Source: Candidatus Sulfuritelmatomonas gaucii
GTDB taxonomy: Bacteria > Acidobacteriota > Terriglobia > Terriglobales > Acidobacteriaceae
Assembly: GCA_900290245.1 (NCBI GenBank)
Contig: OKRB01000073.1
Span: forward strand, 1 to 52,920
Length of the DNA: 52,920 nucleotides
Direction: 5' to 3'
Under the pieces are notes generated by a model. That model ran no database searches and had not been told where the DNA came from. It worked only from the letters and a program-made list of their open reading frames with translations. Every line of letters starts with the position of its first letter. Positions within the stretch are counted from its first letter, which is position 1. The position numbers and the translations under genes were made by a program. Shown here piece by piece: positions 24,272-33,060 of the stretch.

Positions 24272-24850
24272 TTACTGTTCGACGGCATCGACCTCAATCG
24301 TGAGCTGGACGTCGTCTCCGAGCATTGCGGCGGGCGTTTGCGGAGCAATCTGAAAGGCGTTTCTGCTGATGGTCGTGGTGGCGGAGAATCCGTGATGAAT
24401 CTTCTTGCGTTGATCGGTAACAGGCGGTGTGGGACCCTCGACAGCCAGGACGACTGGCTTGGTGACGCCGTGAAGCGTCAGGTTGCCGGCGACGGTGAGA
24501 CCGGTGCCATTCTTCGTGACACTGGTGCTGGTAAACGTAGCATTGGGAAAATTGCCCACGTCGAAATACTTGGGCCCTTTGAGGTCCGTGTCGCGGGCCT
24601 GGACGCCGGTATCGATGGTGCCGACGCCGATGGTGACCTGAACGCTGGATTTTGTGACATCGGGCTCGTTGTATTGAATGGTCGCGTTCACATCGCCAAA
24701 GCGGCCGTGGACTTTCGAGACGCTTATGTGGGTGATGGCGAAATCAACTTCACTGTGATTGGGGTCTGAGACCCAGGTGGAAGCTTGCGCCATGGCGAGC
24801 GGCGCGGCGGCAAGAACCATCAGGCCAATTGCGATCGGCAAATGTCTCAT
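24272..24850 (-). CDS. YceI-family periplasmic lipid-binding-like protein
   Basis: About 192 residues. A signal peptide (MRHLPIAIGLMVLAA, cleavage near AMA-QAS) is followed by the YceI pattern: WVSDPNHSEVDFAITHISVSKVHGRFG, then VGTIDTGVQARDTDLKGPKYFDV, FPNATFTSTSV and NLTLHGVTKPV. YceI proteins form a lipocalin-like barrel that binds polyisoprenoid-like lipids. The ATG at 24850 follows AAGGAGGTCTCC, a good ribosome binding site. The MarR gene lies downstream. Confidence 0.9.
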   Translation of the reverse strand: MRHLPIAIGLMVLAAAPLAMAQASTWVSDPNHSEVDFAITHISVSKVHGRFGDVNATIQYNEPDVTKSSVQVTIGVGTIDTGVQARDTDLKGPKYFDVGNFPNATFTSTSVTKNGTGLTVAGNLTLHGVTKPVVLAVEGPTPPVTDQRKKIHHGFSATTTISRNAFQIAPQTPAAMLGDDVQLTIEVDAVEQ

Positions 24851-25083
24851 GCAGGAGACCTCCTTCAAGAAGCGCAGCGGGCCCGGCCAGATCGTCAATA
24901 AGGGAAAACAAGCGCCCGCGATTGAATGTGGATGCACGTCGCGAGGATGGCCGGACTCCGCGGTCGAGTTAACAGAATAGGATGCCTGAGAGGCGATATT
25001 TGTTGCAACAAATACCCGTGAAAGGTGCGCGATCCTGAATGTTGTGAGAGGAGAAAAGCAGCGCTTCTGCTATCCTCCCGCGT

Positions 25084-26352
25084 ATGCCCGTCCTTGGACC
25101 GTTCGACAAACTGAGTGGCCCGCAACGGCGTGTGTTTCTGGCCGCCTTTCTGGGTTGGACGCTCGACAGCCTCGACTTTTTTCTGCTCATATTCTGCGTG
25201 AAAGCGATCGCCCAGGAGTTTCACACGCAGCCTTCGGCGGTTTTGGGAGCGGTCTTTTATACGCAGGCGTTCCGGCCGGTGGGCGCCCTGCTGTTCGGCA
25301 TGCTCGCCGACCGGTACGGACGGCGGCCGGTGCTGATGGCGAATATTCTGGGGTTCTCCGTGATCGAACTGGCGTGCGCTTTCGCGCCGTCACTCAATGT
25401 GCTGCTGGGGCTGCGGGCGCTTTTCGGCATTGCCATGGGCGGTGAATGGGGGGTGGGCGCGGCGCTTGCCTTCGAAACGCTGCCCAAGGAAGGTCGCGGC
25501 ACTTTCTCGGGAATTCTGCAGGAAGGATACGCAGTGGGGTCGATCGTGGCCTCGGCCGCCTTTGGGCTGCTGTTTGCCGGCTTTCATTGGCACGGGCTTT
25601 CGGTTCCAGGAATCGGCTGGCGCGGGTTGTTCATTTTGGGCGCCACGCCGGCGCTGCTGGCGTTTTATGTGCAGACGCGGGTGCAGGAATCGCCGGTGTG
25701 GCTGGCGGCAGTGAAGAAGCGCAAGGGGAAAGATGCTGTTCATGCGGGGCCGGTGTGGCAAAGAGAGATCATTCAGTTTCTGCCCACCTTTCTCTTTCTG
25801 ATTTTGCTCATGACGGCGTTCATGAGTTTCTCGCACGGAACACAGGACGTGTATCCGACTTTCCTGGCGGTGCACGCAAATCTGTCGCCTGAGACCATCG
25901 GGTTCATCGGAGTGCTTTATGGCCTCGGCTCGATTGCCGGTGGAATTGTTTTTGGCGCGCTGTCAGAGAGATGGGGCCGCAAGCGGGCGATTATCGTTGC
26001 GGCGCTTCTCGCGATTCCCGTGATTCCGCTCTATGCTTACGGGCATTCCGCCATCATGCTTGGCACCGGCGCGGTGCTGATGCAGTTCATGGTGCAGGGC
26101 GCGTGGGGCGTGGTTCCGGCGTATCTGACGGAGTTGTCGCCGGCCCCTGTGCGGGCCACGGCGCCAGGGCTGGCCTACCAACTGGGCGCGCTGGTGACCT
26201 CGTGGAACGGCAAAGGCCAGGCACTGGCGGCCGAGCGCTGGGGCAATTATCCCGCGGTGCTTGCCATTACCGTGGCCGTCGTCGCGCTGGCGTTGGCGGG
26301 CCTGGCGTCACTGGGGCGCGAAGCGGGTGGCCGGGAGATGACCGAAGCGTAG
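25084..26352 (+). CDS. MFS transporter, SHS/lactate-type carboxylate permease
   Basis: About 422 residues, twelve helices. The start GPQRRVFLAAFLGWTLDSLDFFLL and the loop GMLADRYGRRPVL match MFS proton symporters of the SHS (lactate/sialate) group; the second loop is FGALSERWGRKRAI. Substrates of that group are monocarboxylates or sialic acid; which one is carried here is not readable. The gene stands alone, divergent from the YceI gene, with about 230 bases between the starts. Confidence 0.8.
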   Translation: MPVLGPFDKLSGPQRRVFLAAFLGWTLDSLDFFLLIFCVKAIAQEFHTQPSAVLGAVFYTQAFRPVGALLFGMLADRYGRRPVLMANILGFSVIELACAFAPSLNVLLGLRALFGIAMGGEWGVGAALAFETLPKEGRGTFSGILQEGYAVGSIVASAAFGLLFAGFHWHGLSVPGIGWRGLFILGATPALLAFYVQTRVQESPVWLAAVKKRKGKDAVHAGPVWQREIIQFLPTFLFLILLMTAFMSFSHGTQDVYPTFLAVHANLSPETIGFIGVLYGLGSIAGGIVFGALSERWGRKRAIIVAALLAIPVIPLYAYGHSAIMLGTGAVLMQFMVQGAWGVVPAYLTELSPAPVRATAPGLAYQLGALVTSWNGKGQALAAERWGNYPAVLAITVAVVALALAGLASLGREAGGREMTEA

Positions 26353-26830
26353 AATCGGACGCCCGCTCGAACACGATGCGATTTCATCGCATGCGATCCG
26401 GAATTTGAAAATCCAATTCTTTCGCGCGCAGCACTCTGGCTGCAGCGCAACTTTTGTGTCATGTGCGATGCTGCTTCCGTCACGGCGAACCATGGTAATC
26501 GTCTGCAGTTACTTGTTTGCTAAGTGAGGAGTCTCGAAGGACGTAATGCCGGCGTTCGCCGTTCCCACCTTTGCGGCATTGTTCCGAATGGTTCAAGCGA
26601 ATAGGTTCGATTCAGCAGGCGTCAGTATCCATGCGGGCCTCGAAGCCGGCCGCGTGGTGACCGCGAAGGAATGCGGCGACCGGCAAGAGCAACGCGTCAA
26701 TGGTTGGTCATGAGGGCTGGATGCCGATGTACGTATGCAACGGCGAGCGGCCAAGTGCTGGACCAATGAATTGCGGATGAATTGCCGCTACCGTTCTTGA
26801 CTGGTTCAGGAAGAACGCAGGAGATGCAAG
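26353..26830. other. Intergenic region upstream of the BY-kinase-like gene
   Basis: About 480 bases without a convincing gene. One short palindromic stretch (GCGATTTCATCGC, near 26388-26400) is seen soon after the MFS stop and could act as a weak terminator. No known operator is recognised. Confidence 0.5.
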
Positions 26831-28567
26831 TTGCAGGGGAGCGAATGGTCTGCGGAAGTCCGCGCTGAAAGATTTGGGAGCGGCGCGGCGCATGGAATTG
26901 CCTGGTTCAGGCTGATGGTCACTCTGATTTGCCTGACTGGCTTTTCTGCCATCGCTCAAGCGCAGAGCCTGGTCCAGAGCTCGCAAGCACGAAATTCGAT
27001 GTTCGCAGTGGCGGTGCTTCTTGGCCTGATTGTTCTGGGAGTCGCCGTAGCGGTGTTGGCTCGCCTACGTGACCCGAAGGTCTACACCAGCCTGGATGTT
27101 GAGCGCGTGGTGGGCACCGAGCCGATGGCCGTGCTGCCAGACTTCTCTGAGGTTCCGAACGAAGTAGCCGAAGCGCACCTGATGCAACTGCTGAGTGCGA
27201 TGCAGTCCGCCGGCAAAGAACGCAGCCTGAAGAACTGTATTTTCACGGGAGTTGGCGCGGGAGCGGGCGCAACGACCGTCGCCGCGCGGGTGAAAGAGCT
27301 GCTTGTGACCCTGGGAAATGCACCGCTGATTGTGGATGCGACGGATGCATCAGCCGCGCCGGGAATCGAAGACGCGAGTTGGGACGAGAGAACGGCTCGA
27401 CATGGCGGACTGACGAGAACGCTGCAGCAACTGGTGGGCGACGATGCACGAGGCCACCAGGGGCAGATGGTTTTGGCCGACGCAGCACCAGTGACGGCAT
27501 CGGCGAAAACGGAATCCCTAATCCAGCACGCCGACTGCGCGATCGTGGTCATCGAATCCGGCGCGACCACGCGCGCCCAGCTACGCAACGCAGCCAATAT
27601 TCTTGAGCGCCTGAATGCGCCGGCCGCGGGATTCGTGCTGAACCGAGTGAAGCTGGCGAAGGCCGATCGGGCTTTTCGACGTTCTGTTGAGGAGATGACC
27701 CGGAGCGTGCAGGAACGGAGCCAGCAGATGGAGCAGCAGACGCTTGACACGCTGCGATTTGCGGTTGAATCGGGGCGCGCGAGCCTGGATCCACAGATTG
27801 GCTTGAGCGCCGAGCCACCCCTGCATGCAGAGACCGGGCCTGCCTCAGTTGGCGCCCTCGCGGATCGGCCGGTTCAAGGAAGCGCGTTTGCGGCGCCGAG
27901 GGAAGCTGAGCAGGTTGCAGGTTCTGCTTCAGTAGGTCCGGTGTGGCCGCGGCGGGAGGACCCGTGGTGGCTTACCGGGACTCCGACGCACCCGAATGCG
28001 CAGGGTGTGCGTGCGGGGGACCCGAAAGCCGCGAGCCTGCGACCGCCGGCACGAAGCGGCGCCGAAGATACGGCAGGAGAAGCGACGAAGACAACGGAGA
28101 AACGAGGCGCACATGCCCGGCTGCCGCGGCTGACCGAATTGAGAGGCACGATGTTCTCCACGGGGATCAAGGAACTGGACGTTGCGAGGCACGACGCCGT
28201 GCTTGGCGGCGAAGCCGAGCGGCGGACGGGCGTGTCGGCGCCGTTGCAGGCGGAGCAGGCCCAGGGGCGGAGCGAGCAGCGTGCGGCTTCTCCACAAACG
28301 ACGCCGATGCGGGAAGCGGCGCCTGGGAGGGAAACGACGCCAGTGAAGGCGCTGCTTGCAGCGCCGAAACACGAAGCCGCCTCGGTACCAGGGAACGAGA
28401 CAAAGGCGCAGGACGCCAGACAGCAAGCGGACGGGGCGCAGGCGAAGCTTCGATCGCCGGCAAAGTCGAAGGCCGCGAAGAAGAAACCGCCGCAGGATGC
28501 GCGCGAGCCTTACGACGATGTGGAGATTCTGCCTTCACGGCGCGGGCAATACAAGAGGAAGGATTGA
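26831..28567 (+). CDS. BY-kinase/ParA-like membrane protein lacking the Walker A lysine
   Basis: About 578 residues. A hydrophobic segment near the N-terminus (MVTLICLTGFSAIAQA) and a second helix at ~56-78 frame a short loop. A P-loop-like domain follows: FTGVGAGAGATTVA takes the place of Walker A but the lysine is Ala; PLIVDATDAS resembles Walker A' and ADCAIVVIESGATTRAQL the later strand of CpsD/Wzc-type tyrosine kinases. ATP hydrolysis or kinase activity is thus doubtful. The last ~290 residues are Ala/Pro/Glu/Arg-rich and probably disordered, ending VEILPSRRGQYKRKD. The TTG start has AGGAG seven bases before it; the ATG at 26915 is an alternative. A role in exopolysaccharide control is a guess. 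Confidence 0.65.
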   Translation: MQGSEWSAEVRAERFGSGAAHGIAWFRLMVTLICLTGFSAIAQAQSLVQSSQARNSMFAVAVLLGLIVLGVAVAVLARLRDPKVYTSLDVERVVGTEPMAVLPDFSEVPNEVAEAHLMQLLSAMQSAGKERSLKNCIFTGVGAGAGATTVAARVKELLVTLGNAPLIVDATDASAAPGIEDASWDERTARHGGLTRTLQQLVGDDARGHQGQMVLADAAPVTASAKTESLIQHADCAIVVIESGATTRAQLRNAANILERLNAPAAGFVLNRVKLAKADRAFRRSVEEMTRSVQERSQQMEQQTLDTLRFAVESGRASLDPQIGLSAEPPLHAETGPASVGALADRPVQGSAFAAPREAEQVAGSASVGPVWPRREDPWWLTGTPTHPNAQGVRAGDPKAASLRPPARSGAEDTAGEATKTTEKRGAHARLPRLTELRGTMFSTGIKELDVARHDAVLGGEAERRTGVSAPLQAEQAQGRSEQRAASPQTTPMREAAPGRETTPVKALLAAPKHEAASVPGNETKAQDARQQADGAQAKLRSPAKSKAAKKKPPQDAREPYDDVEILPSRRGQYKRKD

Positions 28568-28667
28568 TGGCGGCACTCACGAATCGAGGGACGCGGCCAG
28601 GTTGCGCGGGCTGAGAAGCGGAGAGATTTACCGCCGAGGTTATTATCCATAACTTATTGCGTAGAAG

Positions 28668-28720
28668 AGCCCAGTCTTCCACCTTCGATCCGGCACTTCG
28701 GAGGTGGGGCTGGGCTTTTT
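28668..28720 (+). terminator. Intrinsic terminator after the BY-kinase-like gene
   Basis: AGCCCAG (28668-28674) pairs with CTGGGCT (28710-28716), with an inner CCACCT/AGGTGG stem, followed by TTTTT. Strong stem and U-tract. Confidence 0.88.
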
Positions 28721-28811
28721 AGAGACAGGGAGCAAGGGAGCCGGTAGCCAGTAGCCGGTAGCCAGTAGTTCAGAGTATGAGAGCGACAGCGTTTGTGACA
28801 CGGAAGGGTGC

Positions 28812-28852
28812 TTGACAGGGGTGCGGGATTGGGTTACTTTGCAATGTAAAGT
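28812..28852 (+). promoter_or_regulatory. Promoter with operator over the -10 region
   Basis: TTGACA (28812-28817), 17 bases, then TACTTT (28835-28840) form a sigma-70-type promoter. The palindrome ACTTTGC-AAT-GTAAAGT (28836-28852) covers the -10 box and ends nine bases before the ATG at 28862, so a bound protein would block transcription. The same palindrome occurs at 29872-29888. Confidence 0.75.
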
Positions 28853-28861
28853 GAGGCCGGG

Positions 28862-29476
28862 ATGAGCGAGCTGAACAAGGCGCTAGGCGACATCAGCAAC
28901 ATCCGAATGCAGGTGGCCCGGAGCACGGATTTTCGGGGTTACGGTCCGGCGACGCTGGCGGCGACAGGCGATCTGGCGCTGGCGGCTGCGACGGCGCAGC
29001 GGTTGTGGCTGCCCGGTCCAGCCGGACATATTGAGGCCTACCTGGCAACCTGGATTGCGACAGCGGCGGTGAGCGCGGCGGTGATTGGAGCGGAGATGTT
29101 CGCGCGGACGCGGCGCATGCATCGGGGCATGGCCGACGAGATGATCCGGATGGCAGTGGAGCAGTTTCTGCCGTCGGTGGCCGCAGGCATGCTGATGACG
29201 TTTGTGCTAGTGCGCTACGTGCCCTCGGCGGAGTGGATGCTGCCGGGAGTGTGGCAGGTGATTTTCAGCCTGGGGGTGTTTTCTTCGTGCCGGTTTTTGC
29301 CGCGGCCGATGATTGCGGCGGGCGTGTGGTACCTGGCGACGGGCGCATTTTGCATTTCGCTCGGCGATGCGCGGGCGCTGTCGCCGTGGGCGATGGGCAT
29401 TCCCTATGGATTGGGGCAACTGCTGGTGGCGGGAGTGCTCTACTACAAAGCGGAGGAGGCGAGTGATGAAGGTTAA
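28862..29476 (+). CDS. Polytopic membrane protein, first gene of the winged-helix operon
   Basis: About 204 residues with five to six hydrophobic helices (e.g. YLATWIATAAVSAAVIGAEM, FLPSVAAGMLMTFVLV, PMIAAGVWYLATGAFCISLG). The first ~30 residues are soluble (MSELNKALGDISNIRMQVAR). No family is recognised, but genes of this kind next to a small winged-helix regulator occur in Acidobacteriota as I recall. The last 11 bases overlap the regulator gene, so they are surely co-expressed. Expression is probably repressed through the palindrome in its promoter. Confidence 0.75.
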   Translation: MSELNKALGDISNIRMQVARSTDFRGYGPATLAATGDLALAAATAQRLWLPGPAGHIEAYLATWIATAAVSAAVIGAEMFARTRRMHRGMADEMIRMAVEQFLPSVAAGMLMTFVLVRYVPSAEWMLPGVWQVIFSLGVFSSCRFLPRPMIAAGVWYLATGAFCISLGDARALSPWAMGIPYGLGQLLVAGVLYYKAEEASDEG

Positions 29477-29855
29477 GGCGCGAAGAAGCGAAGGTCGGTT
29501 CGCCTATGAAGGGCTGGACCGTGTGATTCACGAGCGCGCGCGGCTGAGCATTCTGACCAGCCTGATGACCAATGCGAAGGGACTGACCTTTAACGATCTG
29601 AAGGATCTGTGCGCACTGACGGACGGCAATCTGAGCCGGCACTTGCGTGTGCTGGAACGGGCAAAGATGGTGGAGATCGTGAAGGGGCAGGACCGGAACC
29701 GCCCGCAGACGGTTTGCCGGATCACGGCGCCGGGGCGGAGAAGCTTTCTTGAGTATTTGGAGACGCTGGAGCAGGTGATCCGCGACGCAGCGAGCGGAAA
29801 AACGACGGAAGCGGCGGCGAAGCTGGTGCGGGAGTGGGCGGCTTCGCGAGCGTAA
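29466..29855 (+). CDS. Winged-helix transcriptional regulator (HTH_34 type)
   Basis: About 129 residues, one winged-helix domain: RARLSILTSLMTNAKGLTFN, then LKDLCALTDGNLSRHLRVLE as recognition region and ITAPGRRSFLEYLETLEQVI at the end. This pattern (TDGNLSxHLxxLE) is typical of the HTH_34/ArsR-like group, which act as dimers on palindromes. GGAGG lies ten bases before the ATG at 29466. Two copies of ACTTTGC-N3-G(C/T)AAAGT, one before the first gene and one just after this gene, are the likely binding sites, giving autoregulation. No metal-binding cysteines are present. The inducing signal is unknown. Confidence 0.88.
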   Translation: MKVKARRSEGRFAYEGLDRVIHERARLSILTSLMTNAKGLTFNDLKDLCALTDGNLSRHLRVLERAKMVEIVKGQDRNRPQTVCRITAPGRRSFLEYLETLEQVIRDAASGKTTEAAAKLVREWAASRA

Positions 29856-29871
29856 GTTTTTTTGTGAAATG

Positions 29872-29888
29872 ACTTTGCATCGCAAAGT
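29872..29888 (+). promoter_or_regulatory. Second operator palindrome, before the CreD-like gene
   Basis: ACTTTGC-ATC-GCAAAGT, a perfect 17-base inverted repeat whose left half is identical to the operator at 28836. It lies 51 bases before the ATG at 29940 and would allow separate control of the creD-uppS part. Confidence 0.75.
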
Positions 29889-29939
29889 GGGGAGCATCTA
29901 AACCATCAAAGTGAGTGGCAACCAGAAAGAGGAACGAAG

Positions 29940-30626
29940 ATGAGCGGATTTTTGGGGCTGGGTGCGAATCCGCAACCCAGAGCCAGGACGTGGTCAGCGG
30001 GAGCAAAGCTGATTGTGGTTTGTGTTTTGGCGCTGTTGATGAACATTCCAGGGCTTTTTGTGCAGGGGCTGGTGACCGACCGGATGACGCGGGCTGCAGA
30101 AGCCGCTGCGAGAATTAGCGGGCCTGCCACGTCGGTGACAGTGGATGCGTATCAGTCAGTCAACCGATCGCTCAAGTACGTGCTGCTCTTTGAGGGGCTG
30201 GTTTTTCTCACTTACTTCACATTTGAAGTGACGAGCAGGAAACGAGTGCATCCGGCGCAATACGTACTGGTGGGCGTGGCGCAAATCATTTTTTATCTGC
30301 TGCTGTTGTCGCTTTCAGAGAAGGTTGGATTCGATGTGGGCTTTCTGATTGCGGGCGCGGCGACGGTGGGGCTGCTTTCAGTGAATGCGAACTGGATCTT
30401 CAGGAGCCCCATGCTGGGGTTGAGAGCGCTTGCGGTCTTCACTCCACTGTATGGGCTGATTTATGTGCTGCTCCGGCTGAAGGATTATGCGCTGCTGGTG
30501 GGTGCCGTGGCGAGTTTTGCGGCAGTAGCGGCAGCCATGTACCTGACGCGCGAGATCGACTGGTATGGTGCACTGACGGCGCAGGGAGCGGAGAAGCAGC
30601 GCACGGCTGCGGAGAGTTCGTCCTAG
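29940..30626 (+). CDS. Short CreD-like inner membrane protein
   Basis: About 228 residues, roughly half the usual CreD length (~450). The N-terminal part (WSAGAKLIVVCVLALLMNIPGLFVQGLV, then TDRMTRAAEAAARI) matches the CreD start, and the C-terminal helices end in LLRLKDYALLVGAV and MYLTREIDWYGA, matching the CreD end. The large periplasmic domain between them is missing. CreD is linked to envelope stress and colicin/beta-lactam tolerance in enterobacteria; the short form has no known role. It is preceded by an operator palindrome and followed by uppS after about 50 bases. Confidence 0.8.
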   Translation: MSGFLGLGANPQPRARTWSAGAKLIVVCVLALLMNIPGLFVQGLVTDRMTRAAEAAARISGPATSVTVDAYQSVNRSLKYVLLFEGLVFLTYFTFEVTSRKRVHPAQYVLVGVAQIIFYLLLLSLSEKVGFDVGFLIAGAATVGLLSVNANWIFRSPMLGLRALAVFTPLYGLIYVLLRLKDYALLVGAVASFAAVAAAMYLTREIDWYGALTAQGAEKQRTAAESSS

Positions 30627-30677
30627 GGCTGGGAGAATTTCGCGATGCGCGAGGCAGCGGGTGAGAGGAGGATGTCG

Positions 30678-31454
30678 ATGGCCAATGACTCTGCCATACA
30701 AGGAAACAGGCAGCCGGGGCTGCACGTGGCGATCATCATGGATGGGAACGGGCGCTGGGCGGCGCGGCAGGGATTGCCGCGGGTGGCGGGGCATCGGGTG
30801 GGTGTGCTGACGGCGCGGCGGATCGTGGAGCACGCGGACGAGATCGGAATCCGGTGCCTGACGCTGTATGCATTCTCGTCGGACAACTGGCGGCGGCCGG
30901 CCGCGGAAGTGACACGCGTTTTCTGGCTGCTGCGGGCGTTTCTGCGGATGGAAACGGCGAGGCTGCGGGAACGCGGCGTGCGATTCGAGGCGATCGGGCG
31001 GCGCGACCGGATTCCCGAGGCGGCGCTGCGAACGATGGAGAGGACAGAAGAGGTGACGGCGGGCGGAAGCGGATTGCATCTGCGCGTGGCGATTGATTAC
31101 TCTTCGCGCGATGCGATTGCGCGCGCGGCGTGCGAGGCGGCGGCGTTGAGCGATGAGGCACTGTTCCGTCCCGATATGCTGCGGTCCATGGTGACACAAG
31201 CGCTTGCCGGAGATTGCGGCGAAGTGGACCTGCTGATTCGCACGGGCGGGGAAAAGCGGTTGTCGGATTTTCTGCTGTGGGAGTGCGCGTACGCGGAGCT
31301 GGCGTTTACAGAACGGATGTGGCCGGAGTTCGACGAGGCCGATCTGGATGCGGCGATCGCGGAGTTCCGGCACCGCGAGCGGAGATTTGGGGGAGTGCCT
31401 GAGCCCCCGATGAAGCAAGTCAGCGAGCCGGCAGGTCAGCCAGTCAGCGCTTGA
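30678..31454 (+). CDS. uppS: Isoprenyl (undecaprenyl) diphosphate synthase
   Basis: About 258 residues. The catalytic start is complete: HVAIIMDGNGRWA with Asp22, then GHRVGV, LYAFSSDNWRRP, and near the end LLIRTGGEKRLSDFLLWECAYAELAF, where the usual serine-arginine block reads KRLSDF. It makes the C55 lipid carrier for peptidoglycan and other envelope polymers. AGGAGG lies six bases before the ATG at 30678; the ATG at 30672 is too close. The gene is placed with creD, not with the cdsA-dxr group where uppS usually lies, so it may be a second copy linked to envelope stress; whether another copy exists is not visible here. Confidence 0.9.
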   Translation: MANDSAIQGNRQPGLHVAIIMDGNGRWAARQGLPRVAGHRVGVLTARRIVEHADEIGIRCLTLYAFSSDNWRRPAAEVTRVFWLLRAFLRMETARLRERGVRFEAIGRRDRIPEAALRTMERTEEVTAGGSGLHLRVAIDYSSRDAIARAACEAAALSDEALFRPDMLRSMVTQALAGDCGEVDLLIRTGGEKRLSDFLLWECAYAELAFTERMWPEFDEADLDAAIAEFRHRERRFGGVPEPPMKQVSEPAGQPVSA

Positions 31455-31488
31455 GGACTGGCTAATCAAAATGAATGCGACAAGAGAA

Positions 31489-33060
31489 TCAATGCACGCC
31501 GGCTGGAGCCTTGGCGTGCTTGACCTTGGTGAACAGCCACACCAGGAAGACGCAGAGGAAGCAGAGAATCGCGGTCCAGCGGAAGACGTCGACGTAAGCC
31601 CACAGCAGCGCCTGCTGGCCTAGCTCGCGGTAGAGGAATCCATGGGCCTGCGGCAGGGCGTTGGCGGGATTGGAAAAGCGTCCTAAAGCCGAATTCAGGC
31701 CCGCGGTTTGTTGCTGCAACCAGGGCTGCGTTTGGGAGACGGAGCCGGCGATCTGGATCTGGTGGAGATCGGCGCGGCGAACAAGCAGCGTTTGCGATAC
31801 AGAGATTCCCACGGAACCGCCGATGTTGCGCACAAGGTTGAAAATGCCGCTGGCGTTGCCGATCTCCTCATTACGCAGGTTGGTGTAGGCCTGCGTGGTG
31901 ATGGGCACGAAGACAAAGCTCAAGGCGAACCCGGTGATGATGATGGGCCAGAGAAGCGTTTGGGGACCGACCGACAGATTCACGTTGCCGAAGGTGAGCG
32001 ATGTGAAGCCGAAGACGATGAATCCGAATGTGAGCAGATAGCGCGGGTCGATGCGACCGCTGAGGAATCCGATGGCCGGCATGCCGAGGATGGCGCCGAT
32101 GCCGCGGGGAAAGACAACGATCCCGGCAGTGAACGCGGTATAGCCGAGGAGTTCCTGGTAGAAGAGGGGCAGAACCGTAACCATGGAATACACGGCGACA
32201 CCGAAGAGGATCATCAGCATGCAGCCAACGGCAAAGTTGCGATCGGAGAGAATGCGCAGGTTGACGAGCGGTTTGCGGGCGCGGCAGGAATAAACGATCC
32301 AGGCGATGAGCGCGGAGGCGGCGATGGCCGCGGTGTAGCGAACCCACGTTGCTCCGAACCAGTCCACCTCCTGCCCTTTGTCGAGGACCACCTGCAGGCA
32401 GCCGGTCCAGACAATGAGGAGGCCGAAGCCAAGGTTGTCAAATTTGCCCGGCTTGGCGTCCCTGACATACGACGGATCGTGGATGAAGCGGCCGATCATG
32501 AAAGCGGCAAGAATGCCGACGGGGATGTTGATATAGAAGGCGTATCGCCAGCTATAGGCGTCTGTGAGCCATCCGCCGAGCGTGGGGCCGAGGACGGGAG
32601 CGACCACGACACCGAAGGCGAAGACAGCCATGGCCTGCCCGCGCTTCCGCGGTTCGAAGCTTTCGAGGAGGATGGCCTGGGAGAGCGGCTGGAGCGCGCC
32701 GCCGCCGGCACCCTGAACGATGCGCGCGAGCAACATCAGGGGCAGGCTGGGCGCGGCTCCGCAACAGAACGATGCCGCGGTGAAGATGAGGACACACGCT
32801 ACCAAGAACCGCTTGCGCCCGAAGCGCAGGGCAAACCAGTTGCTGGCAGGAAGGATGACGGCGTTGGCAATGAGGTAGCTGGTGAGGACCCAGGTGGCTT
32901 CGCTGTTGGTGGCCGAAAGCGAACCGGCGATGTAGGGCAGGGCGACGGCGACGATGGCGGTATCGAGCACCTCCATAAACGTCGCCAGCATTACGGAGGC
33001 GGCGACCAACCACGGAGAAACCGCCGTGCTTTGCGGCTGACAGACGGAGGTCTCCGCCAT
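31489..33060 (-). CDS. DHA2-family multidrug efflux transporter (EmrB/QacA type)
   Basis: About 523 residues with fourteen helices. The start VMLATFMEVLDTAIVAVALPYIAG (motif D1 of DHA2), the loop LRFGRKRFLVA and the motif C segment GVVVAPVLGPTLGGWLTDAYSWRYAFYINIPVG are all intact. Such pumps export hydrophobic compounds with proton import. No HlyD/EmrA-type membrane fusion partner is seen beside it in this window, so it may work alone or with a partner elsewhere. It runs towards the uppS operon and has a divergent start with the molybdenum hydroxylase operon. Confidence 0.9.
   Translation of the reverse strand: MAETSVCQPQSTAVSPWLVAASVMLATFMEVLDTAIVAVALPYIAGSLSATNSEATWVLTSYLIANAVILPASNWFALRFGRKRFLVACVLIFTAASFCCGAAPSLPLMLLARIVQGAGGGALQPLSQAILLESFEPRKRGQAMAVFAFGVVVAPVLGPTLGGWLTDAYSWRYAFYINIPVGILAAFMIGRFIHDPSYVRDAKPGKFDNLGFGLLIVWTGCLQVVLDKGQEVDWFGATWVRYTAAIAASALIAWIVYSCRARKPLVNLRILSDRNFAVGCMLMILFGVAVYSMVTVLPLFYQELLGYTAFTAGIVVFPRGIGAILGMPAIGFLSGRIDPRYLLTFGFIVFGFTSLTFGNVNLSVGPQTLLWPIIITGFALSFVFVPITTQAYTNLRNEEIGNASGIFNLVRNIGGSVGISVSQTLLVRRADLHQIQIAGSVSQTQPWLQQQTAGLNSALGRFSNPANALPQAHGFLYRELGQQALLWAYVDVFRWTAILCFLCVFLVWLFTKVKHAKAPAGVH

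Noticed and set aside
26388..26412. GCGAT/ATCGC palindrome after the MFS gene taken as terminator
   Set aside because: Short stem, no U-tract; kept only as a weak possibility.
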